A stretch of 64,000 bases of DNA, taken from assembly GCA_020736575.1 (NCBI GenBank), contig JAGPYM010000003.1:620001-684000 (forward strand), in the 5' to 3' direction. Below the pieces are notes generated by a model. It did no database searches and was not told the origin of the DNA. It was given only the letters and a program-made list of their open reading frames with translations. Positions 47,824 to 58,577 of this stretch are shown one piece after another (the first letter of the stretch is position 1; the number at the start of each line of letters is the position of its first letter). The position numbers and the translations under genes were made by a program. The stretch is from Thelonectria olida (Eukaryota; Ascomycota; Sordariomycetes; Hypocreales; Nectriaceae).

Positions 47824-48274
47824 GTAGCTAATGATTCCTACCTCAATCATGTGGGTCCAAGACAACCATTCAAATTATAGCGTCCCCTGGTCATCGTCCG
47901 TCAGTCATTGAATTCGCCCGTGTAAGTGGAGGCTAGAACAAGGTCACCATGTTCTTGAAATGGAGAGGAAATAGGCATGATGAAATCAAAAGATACTTTG
48001 ATCTCTACTGAAGGTACTTCTTCTCATCTATTTCGCATCCATGAGTGGGTTTGTGTGTTATTATTTAACGAGTGCTTCTTTCGTGGGGCCAGGACTTACA
48101 GATCTGACCCATCTGAGGACTTCCATCCCTTGAGTCTGGGGACATAAAATCATTCTTTAATAAATTTTGTTCTCGTCCTTCTTTCTTCTCTCGCATTATT
48201 TTCTTCTTCGTCATTCATCCCTTCAATCTCCTCAAGTTTTAGTCGAGTCGCCCCGGCACTCCCCAGTCTTCAAA
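47824..48274. promoter_or_regulatory. Upstream region of the DUF3533/SNG1-like gene
   Basis: About 450 bp ending in a pyrimidine-rich leader (TTCTTTCTTCTCTCG and similar, about 48175-48235), the usual look of a filamentous-fungal 5' UTR. No gene is seen. Confidence 0.4.
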
Positions 48275-49618
48275 ATGGCTTCTGCAAAGCACACGCCCAA
48301 CCGCTCTCCTCGCTTCTGGCGCGGCCGAATCCAAAGCACCGTGGTTCCCTCGGTCATGTCTGGTATCATGTTGATGCTTCTTATTCTTGCAAACATGTGC
48401 TATCTCTACGGAACTACCTTTCGTCAGGAAACTCGAGTCCACGCTCTGAAGGTGCTCCTCGTCGACTTTGACCAAGGCGAACTCGGCACCGCAGTTGTGC
48501 GTGCATCTCAGGGGCTACAAAGCCACCATTTTCCAACCGTCGAGCTCGGTTCCATGTCCCAATACTCCGATCCTACCGCTATCAAACAGGCCGTTTGCAA
48601 GGCCGAATACTGGGCGGCGTTATATGTCAATAAGGACGCCTCCAAAACGCTGGCCTCTGCCGTCAATGGATCCAGTCGGGAATACGATCCTGCCTCTGCA
48701 GTCACTTACACCTACAATCAAGCCCGATATCCCGTCATTGCCGACTCATATATCATCAACGGTATTGTCAGCGTAATTGCCGCATCGCGAGCCACCTATT
48801 ACGAGTCCTCGAGCGCAAACGCAACCTTTTCCACCCTCGACACAACCGACCAAGACAGTGTCGTTGCCTACCTCAATCCAATCGGTTCCTCGGCCGACCT
48901 CATTCAACCAACTGGGCAAGTCAGTCGAGTCTTCCACAATACGGTTAATCTGGTCATTCCGCCTTTGGCACAGTTCTTCTTCCTCTTGGCACTGAACGGC
49001 ATAGCCATGGGCTCGGGCTTCCACGCTCAGGCACGCGTCCGGGACGTGTGGCTGTTTCGCTTCTGCCTCAGTAAGATCTACACCTGCCTGTCTGGTATTA
49101 CTATGGCAGGCTATATCTGGGCGTTCAAAGAGACTTGGGGCGTGACGGGCTCAGACTTCGCAAAGTCCTGGATGCTGTTTTGGTTTCTGATGGACACCCA
49201 GTACCAAGTCATGGAATCCATTGTCGGCTCGTTCCTCCCAATCGCCTTTACGCCCTTCTTCGTTTTTACATGGATCATCACGAATGTCGCCAGCACCGTC
49301 TTCCCACTCGAGATTATGCCTGGCTGGTACAGAGTCGGGTACGCATTGCCGTCGCACGAGGCCTATTCACTCATGGTGCAGATCTGGTCGGGGTGCGCTG
49401 ACCAAACTCGTGTCGCGTTGCCAGTTATGTTTTCTTGGTGGATTATTGGACACGTCACTGCCGTGTTTTCTGTTCGCAAAAGATGCTCTGATGCTAGATC
49501 AATGGCTGCAAATGCCGATGCGGCTTCAGAAATGACGGTCAGCAACGCCGTCTTGGACGTCGACATCTCGGAAGATGGGGAGATGACTACGCAGTCAAAC
49601 TCGCCCCCAAGCAAGTAG
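48275..49618 (+). CDS. DUF3533 / SNG1-like integral membrane protein
   Basis: Intronless. I place the start at the ATG at 48275 (MASAKHTPNRSPRFWRGR), giving 447 residues; the frame is open 36 codons further upstream, but that part looks like pyrimidine-rich leader. There is one N-terminal membrane helix (about 25-45), a large non-membrane domain (about 50-240), then about five further helices (from NLVIPPLAQFFFLLALNGIAM to VMFSWWIIGHVTAVFSV) and an acidic tail. This layout, with FPLEIMPGWYRVGYALP before the last helices, matches the fungal DUF3533 family that includes yeast Sng1, linked to nitrosoguanidine resistance and plasma-membrane organisation. It might contribute to tolerance or export, but nothing ties it to the cluster beyond proximity. 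Confidence 0.88.
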   Translation: MASAKHTPNRSPRFWRGRIQSTVVPSVMSGIMLMLLILANMCYLYGTTFRQETRVHALKVLLVDFDQGELGTAVVRASQGLQSHHFPTVELGSMSQYSDPTAIKQAVCKAEYWAALYVNKDASKTLASAVNGSSREYDPASAVTYTYNQARYPVIADSYIINGIVSVIAASRATYYESSSANATFSTLDTTDQDSVVAYLNPIGSSADLIQPTGQVSRVFHNTVNLVIPPLAQFFFLLALNGIAMGSGFHAQARVRDVWLFRFCLSKIYTCLSGITMAGYIWAFKETWGVTGSDFAKSWMLFWFLMDTQYQVMESIVGSFLPIAFTPFFVFTWIITNVASTVFPLEIMPGWYRVGYALPSHEAYSLMVQIWSGCADQTRVALPVMFSWWIIGHVTAVFSVRKRCSDARSMAANADAASEMTVSNAVLDVDISEDGEMTTQSNSPPSK

Positions 49619-50173
49619 ATAGACACTATTAGAACTACGGATAGATTTGGACTAGGTATTATCGGTAGGAGGTTGTTAGCCCAGGATCATAGTTACAGAA
49701 GAACGAAAAAACAACGACGTGGGCTTGGGAGCGGTTTACAGGTCAATTCAATGGTCTCCCGCCCTAGGATGAATGCGTGATTGCTGTTTCATCTGTGACC
49801 AAAAGACCCGTTTATTAAGTCTCTCTTTCAATAAGGATTCCATGGCGTTCAATGTTGGTGCGTGTCATGATCGACCATGGTTATCCCTACCTCGGTATCC
49901 GGGCGCCTTGAGAGCTTGAACTCCGACAGGTGTCTTATGCACTCATGGACACGCCTTTACACAGCTGGAAACATTGGCCTCAATTCTAGTGAGAACCGAA
50001 CATTTATTTACTCTCAAATAGTGAACCTTTGGAATGTTTTTAGAATTCAACTATGAATCCTTTTCCTGGCGGTTCTGGCCATCGGCTCTCGGGTACGGTT
50101 CTCACCCCCTTATCCGACATGCGCCCTGAAGAGAGAGGTTCGGGTTTTTCGCCACTTCTATGAGTTCATTTTT
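49619..50173. other. Convergent intergenic region
   Basis: About 555 bp between the 3' ends of the DUF3533 and MFS genes. Nothing recognisable. Confidence 0.4.
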
Positions 50174-52154
50174 CTAAGCCACTGCTTTGCTTGGTTTCGT
50201 CCTCATTTGCAACCAAATGACAGGGCAAACGGAAAAGACGACCACGATCCCTGTCATCAACCCTCCGCTTGCAATAAGTCCCAGAGACTCGAACATATTC
50301 GGAAACCAGAACGGTCCGATCTAATCGCCATTAGTAAGCGCTCGCGTTCGGTTAACGGAAATCGGCACTTACAAATCCCCATCCGTATCGTACAAAATTG
50401 ACCAGGACTCCGATGTCATCGGCCTCTGAGGGGCAAGAATCCACAGCGTCTACAGCAATATTAGCCAATGCCAGTACCTTTTTCCTTCGCTCCTTCATCT
50501 TACAGGTAACGAGAATGGTAGTAATGATCTGGTTTCCCAGACCAGCAAAGACAATGCCCACCAGCGGAGTCACATTCCAATGGCCATCTTTCGCATGCTC
50601 CAGTTGAATGGTAAATACTAGGAGCCCGATGACGACCATGGCGAATCCGAAATAAGACCCCCATAGTCGGTGCTCTGCCGGCGGGTCTCGCTTGAGCTGC
50701 TTTCGTTTGCGGCTTTGCAACTTGTCGCTAATGACTCCTCCGATGAGTTCGCCGGGGATGGAACTAAGATGATTGCAAGTCAACAGTTGCTTACCTGGCC
50801 TCGTCTAGGAAGTTTGTGCTCACCCGACAATAATGGCAATGAACTGTAGCCCGAGCTGCTGTGCATTAAACCCAAACTTCGCCCCGAAGGTCTGCGGAAT
50901 CTCGACCGTCATCATGATGCTAGCAAAAGCGAAGACGTTGGCATAGCACCATGCCGGCAGTGCGATGGAGGCGTGCTTCAGCCGAAAAATAGGATGGCAA
51001 AATTCACGAAGGCGTAGTGGTGCACTGTTTAGGCGTCCAAATCGGAGGTAGTTGTCTTTGAACGAGGTTGACGCTCGCGGTGCTTGTTCTCCCGGCGGGT
51101 TCCAGATCGTTTCGGGGCTGAAGAAGAAGTATGCCAGGAATTGCACCCCATTGAGCTACACGTCTATGAGTATCAGGGCCATTAAGAGCTAGTTGCCATG
51201 TTGTGCTTACGATAGCGAGGATCCAGTAAATCCACTTCCAGCCGAGATGCTGCGTGACAAAGCCCATGGCCAATGGTCCCGTTGCAGGTCTGGCCTTTGT
51301 CAGTGAAGTTCGAAGAGGAAACGTCGTAGAATAAGAGTGTCTACATACCCAATGGAAATGAGAAGTCTGATAGTATTACATCAATACACAAACAAATGGA
51401 CGTTGGACGGCGGACTTACACCCAGATTCCCTATGCAATGTCAGCAATTTCCAGCATCAGAGCAAAGAATCACTAGTCACTTACCATTTTCTGGCCCCTC
51501 TCATGGGCAAAAAAACACTCATTCACGACTCCGCTGCCGAGAGCTCCGCCTGGAGATATGAAGAAGCCAACAAGGATTCGACAGATCATCATGGCACCGT
51601 ACGACTTACTCTCAGCACAGCCAATGTTGCAAACCAAGGAAAGTGACGTAGACAGAAGCCAGCAAATGCGGCGGCCGTAGCGGTTAGATAATGGGTTCCA
51701 CACCAAGGGCCCAATTCCAAGCATGAGAATCTAGGCGGGTGTTAGTACGTGAGACTACGCGTTACCAGAGATGTCGTACCTGAAATGAGACAAGGTAACT
51801 GGCCTCCTGTACGGACTTGCCAAAGTACTCGGCGAGAAGTCCAAAGGCTGGGATAATAGAAGCTGCTCCAAAAGTAGTCATGAAGGCGTGGAAGGACACA
51901 ATGACAAGGTTGACGTTTTTCTAAGAGTATGTTAACTTTCCCGTCCGCCTCAATCTCTTGTTCCTCACCTTCCATGCGGGCCAATTGTAAGGATCCTCAT
52001 GATGCGCCGAAGGAATAGGCTTCAAATCGAGGGTACCATGACGCTGCAGAAGGTATTCGGCGTGCTCTGCGCTCAGAGAATGTTCCGCAGCAGCCGCAAT
52101 GGTGCTGGCCTTCTCGCCTCCTGATTCCAGTTGAGTATCGCCTTTGTAATCCAT
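50174..52154 (-). CDS. Major facilitator superfamily transporter (DHA1-type)
   Basis: Nine exons: 51969-52154, 51780-51920, 51485-51730, 51420-51430, 51349-51366, 51211-51289, 50824-51155, 50373-50763 and 50174-50320, giving 516 residues with every junction in frame. Exons four and five are only 11 and 18 nt; together with exon six they encode GIWVLLISIGPATGPLAMGF, the expected motif-C region of helix 5. Helix 2-3 carries the family motif A equivalent (NPLSNRYGRRICW). A hydrophilic N-terminus (about 60 residues, ending DPYNWPAWKKN) precedes twelve predicted helices. This is the proton-antiporter DHA1 type common near fungal catabolic and secondary-metabolite genes; substrate unknown. It lies beside a large Zn2Cys6 gene, both on the minus strand. 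The short exons are inferred from reading frame and splice sites only. Confidence 0.88.
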
Positions 52155-52864
52155 GATGTGTGCTTAAGGACGTTGATGCACTACTTCGGAATTGGTTCCA
52201 AGCATGAGCGAGAACAGCAAGATATATATCCCTTGCGAAAACTCTGAGCCTCTGGCGTAATCCAACCTCCCACATTCCGTCCGGATGGAGAACTGGGGAT
52301 AGTGTCTGGGGAAGCGGAGCGGCCTGCAGTTACCCCGGACTATTGGGTGCATATCTGGGACAAACAAGAAACCTGACGTTTCCTGAGGTGCTGGGAATGT
52401 CCGGGGCACACGGCGAGACCAGGCATCCGTCGGAAGACTCTGGGTCCACGCCTCGGCCCGGTCCCGACGGGATAGCTGTTCTGAACTTGCCAGTCTTTCA
52501 GTCTTTTTCTCTTCGAAATAGAATGCTTCGGGGTTCAGACCTTCGGCCCGAAGGACAAATACCCCGTCTTGGTCTTCTCTCGTCCAGACTCTCAACAAAT
52601 CGAACTGTCGCCACCATAGCAACACCCCCTGTGACGTCGAGTGTCTCAATTCAGTTGGTGGCTTGAAGAAGCTGTCATCGAGCATCATGCACGAGCAAGT
52701 ATCAACAGTTCCTTGGTTGATTTCACTTTCAACGATTCCGATTCACCGAATAAGCAGCAAAATCATGACGCCAATTTACAAATTGTGCACAGGTTACTCC
52801 TAGCCCTCGACCCATTGACTGCTCCATGCCTCTAAAACCTGCCATCGAACGACTCAATCCTACC
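52155..52864. other. MFS promoter region with a perfect palindrome
   Basis: About 710 bp between the MFS start codon and the stop codon of the upstream regulator. It contains CCTTCGGCCCGAAGG at 52540-52554, a perfect 15 bp palindrome with a CGG-N1-CCG centre, and a TATA-like ATATATATC near 52212-52222 (TATAT on either strand), about 60 bp upstream of the MFS start. A frame at 52164-52688 shows no domain and is not called. Confidence 0.5.
52540..52554. promoter_or_regulatory. Perfect palindrome CCTTCGG-C-CCGAAGG
   Basis: Seven-bp arms around a single base, about 390 bp upstream of the MFS start codon. Inverted CGG/CCG half-sites are what Zn2Cys6 dimers bind, and such a regulator is encoded next door. 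Function is inference. Confidence 0.35.
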
Positions 52865-55639
52865 CTATGAAAAGCCGTCGCCAGCCACAAACCCTTGAAG
52901 TATACTAGGATCCAGAAAGTCCGCCAGGGCGTTTGCTCGGGACGGACCGGGCTCATCTTGGTTGAGGAGAGCAATGAGATGCTCATCGTCCCAAATCTCG
53001 TCGACATTCGGCAAAGTCCCTCCAAAGATGTCTGCGCTAACTCGAATGTCATCTGGGATGCTTGGCGGAGTCACGTTTGCGGTGGTAGTCTGTCTATCAT
53101 TGCGGCCACGTAGATATCGCTTTGCAACACCCAGAATCTCCTGAGTGAGTTCACCGCATCTTTTGGCAACGGTTACGCTCTTGGCCATGACGCTGAATAT
53201 TTCCAGACTCTTTTCCACGTCTTCAACCAGCTCCTCTCCGGGGACTTTGGGGAAGTCCAATAAGACGAGATGGAGAATAATCATGGTCGCATAGAGGGTA
53301 TAAGTGGTGCAGTACCACCTAAGGCTTGTTACTTTGTCTAGACTGATGGAAACGCATTACCAGACGACTTACCAGGCCCGAAGATAGGGTCTATGGGCAA
53401 GTGACTCGTGGATGACTTGGATTGTTGCTCTTGATGCGTCAAGGCAGATTTCAACATGGCGTGAAAACTCGGAAGAATCGTAGCTCGCGGACGAAGCAAC
53501 CAAGAACGGTCGATGGATTAGAATTCGAGCATTGTACGATCCTACGCACCAACATGTGTTAGCCGATATCAGTCGGCATCAAGCTAATACCTACGAAACT
53601 TGAGAACGAGTTTCTGCTTGAAAGCCCACTCCGCCTCGTCTAGGGCAAAGGACTCTAGGTCTAGGAAAGACGGCAGCTGCCTTTTCCAAGAATCGAGCGC
53701 TGTATCAAGCTTGAAAGCTATTTGCGACTTCTTCCGGAGAGATCGTTCTGAAACGTCATGATAAATGTCTAGTGATGCCTCGCGGAGAATGCGTGCCAGA
53801 TCAACCATGACTGGGATAATGGCGAGCTCCGAGCTACAAAGTGCTAATTCCGAAGAGGTCTAAGATGCAGAGAGTCAATATAACATACAGACAGTTCTCG
53901 ATAAAGGTGAAACTCACAGTCCAGCTGGGCAGAGGCGTGGAATAATGGCGTGGATCCTTTAGGCCATCTACTCTTCCAGATGAGCAGCACATTTCTCTTA
54001 ACAGGTGATGTCAGCAAATACCTGCAAACAAGAGGTATGAACTTACACTTCGTGAGAGTATATGCACCTAGAGGGCAGTAGTGTCAGCATGTTGGGGTAG
54101 TTATCATATAGGAAACAAGGTAGAATTAGTAGAGAAGACCTACCACCATGTTCTCCTGGCTTCTTGTGCGACGGCTAACGTATTCCCGTACGTTTCATTG
54201 GTCAGTCCGATTGCAATTGCCGTCCTAACCGCCATGCCACTATATAGATAACAAGAATGAGGTTTGAGAGCATTTTGGCAGAAGACAGTCTGGAACTGTC
54301 AGTCCCTGATGACAAAACATCCAGTCTCCTTCAGTTAGAAGAGTCCACTTACGAGAAGAAAGAGAGCTTGGCAGGTCTCTAATGTCGAGATCTCAAAGGT
54401 GTTGCCCAGAGCTCGGTGGGCGAGATCAAAATACCAATTGGCATAATGCAAGGGGGCCTGTTTCGTGTGCCAACTTTGGTTACTGTGATTCAGATTCGGC
54501 CCTTCGTTCATCGGAGCATTGATGGCTCCCACAGCCACGACTGCGTAGTAGAGCGACCGAAAGGTAGATGATCGTTTTGAAGGAGTGAGGTCAATATGGG
54601 GGGAGGATAGCTGCATGCACCGATCTCTGAAATGATTTTCGTCCAAGAAAGGGTGGATGTGATGCTTGTTTGAAAAGTATGAGTCGATAAAGTATTTCTC
54701 AACGTCTAAGTTATGTTTGTTGGAAGATCGAGTCTCGGTCACTCCAAGACTGGGTGGTTCGCTGCGAGCAGTAGAGGGACTCGGAGGGAGTGTAGTGTTG
54801 TCCTGCGCTTTCGACGCAGACGATGATGGCGGCGATCTGATGGTTGCTGAATCGGCATTGTACATTAAGTTGACGATGGACAGTTGGCTGTTTTGAAGGT
54901 GGCCTGGCGAGTTCTCATCGACGACGGAGTCTTCCTCATGGGCGGGCGCACCGGGTTCTCTCGAACAGGAGCGAACCCTTGTCCTGGCTCTCGCGAAGAG
55001 GGTGTTGAGGAAAGCCAGGTTCGAAGAGCCACCGTAGAACTCGGTGCCTTGGGTATGAGCATTCACTCCTCCAAGCCAAGTAATTTCCCCTTCGGTCTCT
55101 TTTGCAGGTGATTGCTCATGGGCAGTTTGTGTCACTACGTCCCCGATGGAGCTCACATCCAACCTTTCCATTTCCGTGCTGAACCTGTCGGCAACGTCGG
55201 ACGTAAGAGCTGTGCGGGCTTGAGATTGGCGATCTGTGGTCGAGGGCGGTGTCATTGTCGGTGGATGCGAGACCTCTGAATGATGAGAGTGGCCCGGACC
55301 TTCGCTAGTCGGGGTCGTATGCTCAGGAAGTTGAAAGGAATTGTTCCCACGCGGCGTCTGATAATGAAGAGTTTGCGATGTTGGCGACTTGTCATTCCTC
55401 GACAATCGCCATTTCTCTCTCGTCTTGGTCGAAGAGTTGATCGAAGTACGGTAATGACACTCGAGATCGTAGTAGCTGCAGTTCGAACAAGGCATCTGCT
55501 GGTCACATCTCGTCTTCCTAGCACGACACGTCTCGCACGCCTGGGACGCCCGCGGGAGTCGTCTGCGTTTCCGACCTCCTGGAGGGTTAACTTGGCTTGA
55601 AGCTGCCGCACTCGCAGGATTCGGTAGTAAGGTTGCCAT
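52865..55639 (-). CDS. Large Zn2Cys6 transcription factor with fungal_trans domain
   Basis: Seven exons: 54353-55639, 54144-54289, 54047-54067, 53918-53996, 53595-53859, 53373-53541 and 52865-53318, giving about 806 residues. The zinc cluster follows a basic stretch (GGRKRRRLPRASQ): ACETCRARKTRC then QQMPCSNCSYYDLEC, i.e. Cys-x2-Cys-x6-Cys-x6-Cys-x2-Cys-x6-Cys (about 35-61). A long Ser/Thr/Pro-rich linker (about 65-310) leads to the fungal_trans domain with DSYFSNKHHIHPFLDE, LYSGMAVRTAIAIGL and, spliced through a 21 nt exon, WWCIYSHEVEMCCSSGRV. The C-terminus is acidic. It sits between the MFS gene and the DUF1338 gene and may control them and the intradiol dioxygenase. Splice choices were made by frame and family resemblance. 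Confidence 0.88.
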
Positions 55640-56361
55640 TATTCAATTGAAAGGCGAGAACTAGGACGATGAAGTCTGGATATACGGATTAAACGAGAAG
55701 AAGAGAACAGAACTGTACATGCAACCGGCGAATCCAGCCTTTTCCCCGCTTTGTGGCTTGTTGACGATTCAAAGGACGGCAGTTAAACACTGTCCAGTTT
55801 TGCGGGGAAAAGGAGACAATTTGCGGAGAAGATCCCAGTCAGTCTCTCGAGGGAACCCCTGTCAGTTGAGAACATTTGTCTGAGGAGAATTTCATTGGTT
55901 GTTGTTGCGGTCCAAGGTTGTGTCGGATACGGTCGCCGGCTTTGTCGGCTGCCGGGTCGAGACTCGACGAGGGCAACTCGATAGCTCAGCGCCACGTTTG
56001 CCTAAGATTTGCAAGCAATTTAATCAATGCGGGAGAAGATTAGTCTCGGTGCAGCGAGCATCACCAGTAAAGAGATTGGATTTCTAATCACCTGCAAATA
56101 ACGCGGCCGAGTAGACGAGCTGTAGGCAGTCGCTCTATGTGACTACCTAGGACGTGTAAACCGCGCACGCTTCATTACTATTTCATGTCATCTGTCTCTT
56201 CAATCACAAAAATGGTAATCTAACCATTCCTAGCTAGCAGAGTACTTCGTAGACTCCAACAGTCGTCTGTGGGCTCCATATCCAACTCAGTCAGATATTC
56301 GTTCCGCCGGACAACTTCGCTTCCGTCGGATGATGGAAAGAACGTTTCCGATTGGCCAGAA
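55640..56361. other. Intergenic region upstream of the large regulator
   Basis: About 720 bp: promoter of the minus-strand regulator and 3' flank of the DUF1338 gene. No gene or clear motif is recognised. Confidence 0.4.
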
Positions 56362-57741
56362 TTAGTCCAACACGATAGACGTCACTTTCAGCGCCCTCTG
56401 ACACTTCTCAAGGCTGTCCGCCTGCATCTTCGCGTACAGCTCAAACTCGTCCGCCACTGTCCGTCCAAGACTCCGCTCAAACCCAGCCCGGTCTGCGTTT
56501 CCGGTCTTCATTGTCTCTTCGGACGATTCATTGCTGAGATTCGACGTGAAGATGCCCGCCGCAGAGACGGGGAGGAAGTCTTCGTATGTGATGGGCTCAA
56601 ACTGCACAAGGCCGCGCTCAATCAACTGCGACACACTCGCGGAGTGTTCCTCGCCACGACGCTGCGCTTGCTCCCTCCCCTTTGCAGTCGGTTGATAGGA
56701 ATTAAATGTGAGGCCCTGTTTCCGGAGTTCGTCCCAGTCATCCGGGTAGCTCTCAAATGTCGTCTTGAGAACCTCGTCTGGGCCTGCGCCTGCATTGGCT
56801 CGAGCGCGCGACAGAAGCTGATCGTACAGGTCTCTCCCTTTGCGCGTCACTGCTGCACCTCTTTGTTCCACCTCGCCGAAGCGCGCCGTGTGCGAGCCTT
56901 CCACAAGCTTGCCGTCAGGTCCGTAGAACTTGACATTCTCCTCGAGCGCTTTAAAACTCGTTTGGCGCAGCAAAATGCCGCAGTCGCGTCTCGGGGGCCC
57001 TTCGATTCGCTCTTTGGCTGGCAATCCGCCATCAATCATCGCTTGTTGGACCTTGTCAATGTCCAATGTTCGAGGAGTAAGATGGTTGATGTGGGCGCTC
57101 GGGAATGAGGCAATGTCTGCAACCATTGGGTGCTCAGAAAGCAGACGGACATAGTCTTCGTGGCTGACGGTTGCAATTGAGTGCCACTTGAAGGTCTTCA
57201 AGCCTTCAAAAAGTAGTTCATCAATGTCAGCGTCACTTAGGGAATGCGTAGACTCGGCTTGGTCAAGCAGCTGCAGGAGACGATCGCTGAAAATATTTCT
57301 CCTCGCGAGGACGTCCAGCGCAAATCCTCTGATCTCCTCGGACAGAAGATCGAGCCGCAAAAGAGTAGTAAAGACGCGAAATGGATTTTTCGTCAGGGCA
57401 TCCGTAGTGACAGGCCTAAAGGCCGTCGCATGAAGTGGAAAGCCCACAACGCTGAGATCGTAGTATCCCACCGGCTGCATCCCGAACAGAGTGAACAATC
57501 TGCCAATGGTTCGAAGTTCATGCGGTGTTCCGAGTCGAATAGCACCATGACGTTCAAGGCGATGTCTGGGCTCTAGTTCGGGCAGTCCCTGCTGGCGAAC
57601 AATGGCGTCGTCGACATCGCTGACGATGCCCATCAGATCTCCGTACAATGGCACTTCCTTCTTGTACATTGCCGACAGTGCAAGAGAGAATTTTGTTCGA
57701 ACCTCGTCGGTGTTGAAGTTCATCTCGTTAGAGCCCTTCAT
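56362..57741 (-). CDS. DUF1338 / 2-oxoadipate dioxygenase-decarboxylase (HglS-like) family protein
   Basis: Intronless. With the start at MKGSNEMNFNTDEVR (57741) it has 459 residues; an earlier ATG at 57834 would add 31 residues that lack family resemblance. Family landmarks are the N-terminal helix followed by VPLYGDLMGIVSDVD, RHGAIRLGTPHEL (with the His and Arg expected to bind metal and substrate), SAHINHLTPRTLDID (second His), and RFGEVEQRGAAVTRKGRDLYD (metal-binding Glu). This is the vicinal-oxygen-chelate family of bacterial HglS/YdcJ, which convert 2-oxoadipate with oxygen to 2-hydroxyglutarate in lysine breakdown; fungal and plant members exist. It diverges from an intradiol dioxygenase across 836 bp. 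The family is clear; the fungal substrate is less certain. Confidence 0.9.
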   Translation of the reverse strand: MKGSNEMNFNTDEVRTKFSLALSAMYKKEVPLYGDLMGIVSDVDDAIVRQQGLPELEPRHRLERHGAIRLGTPHELRTIGRLFTLFGMQPVGYYDLSVVGFPLHATAFRPVTTDALTKNPFRVFTTLLRLDLLSEEIRGFALDVLARRNIFSDRLLQLLDQAESTHSLSDADIDELLFEGLKTFKWHSIATVSHEDYVRLLSEHPMVADIASFPSAHINHLTPRTLDIDKVQQAMIDGGLPAKERIEGPPRRDCGILLRQTSFKALEENVKFYGPDGKLVEGSHTARFGEVEQRGAAVTRKGRDLYDQLLSRARANAGAGPDEVLKTTFESYPDDWDELRKQGLTFNSYQPTAKGREQAQRRGEEHSASVSQLIERGLVQFEPITYEDFLPVSAAGIFTSNLSNESSEETMKTGNADRAGFERSLGRTVADEFELYAKMQADSLEKCQRALKVTSIVLD

Positions 57742-58577
57742 TTTGCTTGATGTTGATGTAAAATGTCTCAAGATCGAAGTGCTTCGGTATGGCGATCCCT
57801 GGAGTCTGTGTTCTCTGCAAGTATAGTGAGTCAAGTTCTTCGTTTTAGATCTTCAATGACTGGAGTTTCTGAATAACAACTAGATTCTGTCTCTTTGTTT
57901 CATCACTTGCAGATATTCCGGCGGCTTGCCATGTCCGAATCAGTGCTTATCAATCTGATAACTCGACACCCGGCGAACGAAGAAGGCGTATTGACTACCC
58001 GACGGAACGCGACTCTTCGCGCGTTCACAGCAAGCACGGCAATACAGTAATATCAATTCGGTGGGGAATTTGGCGGAGTCTATGTAACAGTCTACACAAT
58101 ACTCTAACTGAACACTTTCACACTAAACGACTCATTGAAGCTCCAGAGCGTACTGGTAAGGAAATAGTGAGGTTTCCTCGTCATCTATTCATGAGTAACT
58201 ACTTCCCTTGATATCTACATATCCATTTCATTCATCATGAGCCAACCCTTTCAGCAATTGGTCGACTCCCATTGTTGTCCATACGTTTAGTATACCAGTA
58301 CATCCGTCGGCTCGGGTAGGAGGGGTGAACCCGAAACTCCAGTCCGACCCGGCGGAACTTTCGGACATGATTGGGGACGACGCCATGGGTCATGGCTCTT
58401 CGTCCGGGAGCTTTTACGGAACCCCGTGGGGATGAAATATGGGACGTCGAAATCTGGGGCAACAGGAGATTCAAGTATAAACAATTGAGCCAAATCCACA
58501 AACCTGATCATGTCAAACGACTATTCAACGTCATCCTACAACCCAAGCTCCAGTACTCACTTCTTCCATCACACATC
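57742..58577. promoter_or_regulatory. Divergent promoter between DUF1338 and intradiol dioxygenase genes
   Basis: About 836 bp shared upstream region, containing GC-rich CGG-bearing segments (CCGTCGGCTCGG near 58305-58316 and CCCGGCGGAACTTTCGGAC near 58348-58366). A shared promoter suggests co-regulation. No gene is called in it. Confidence 0.45.

Noticed and set aside
48275..49618. DUF3533/SNG1-like gene considered as the cluster transporter
   Set aside because: It is separated from the PKS by a 5 kb decayed island and its family has no established role in metabolite export; left as an independent gene.
52164..52688. 174-codon minus-strand frame upstream of the MFS gene
   Set aside because: No domain; it covers the presumed MFS promoter and a TATA-like stretch.
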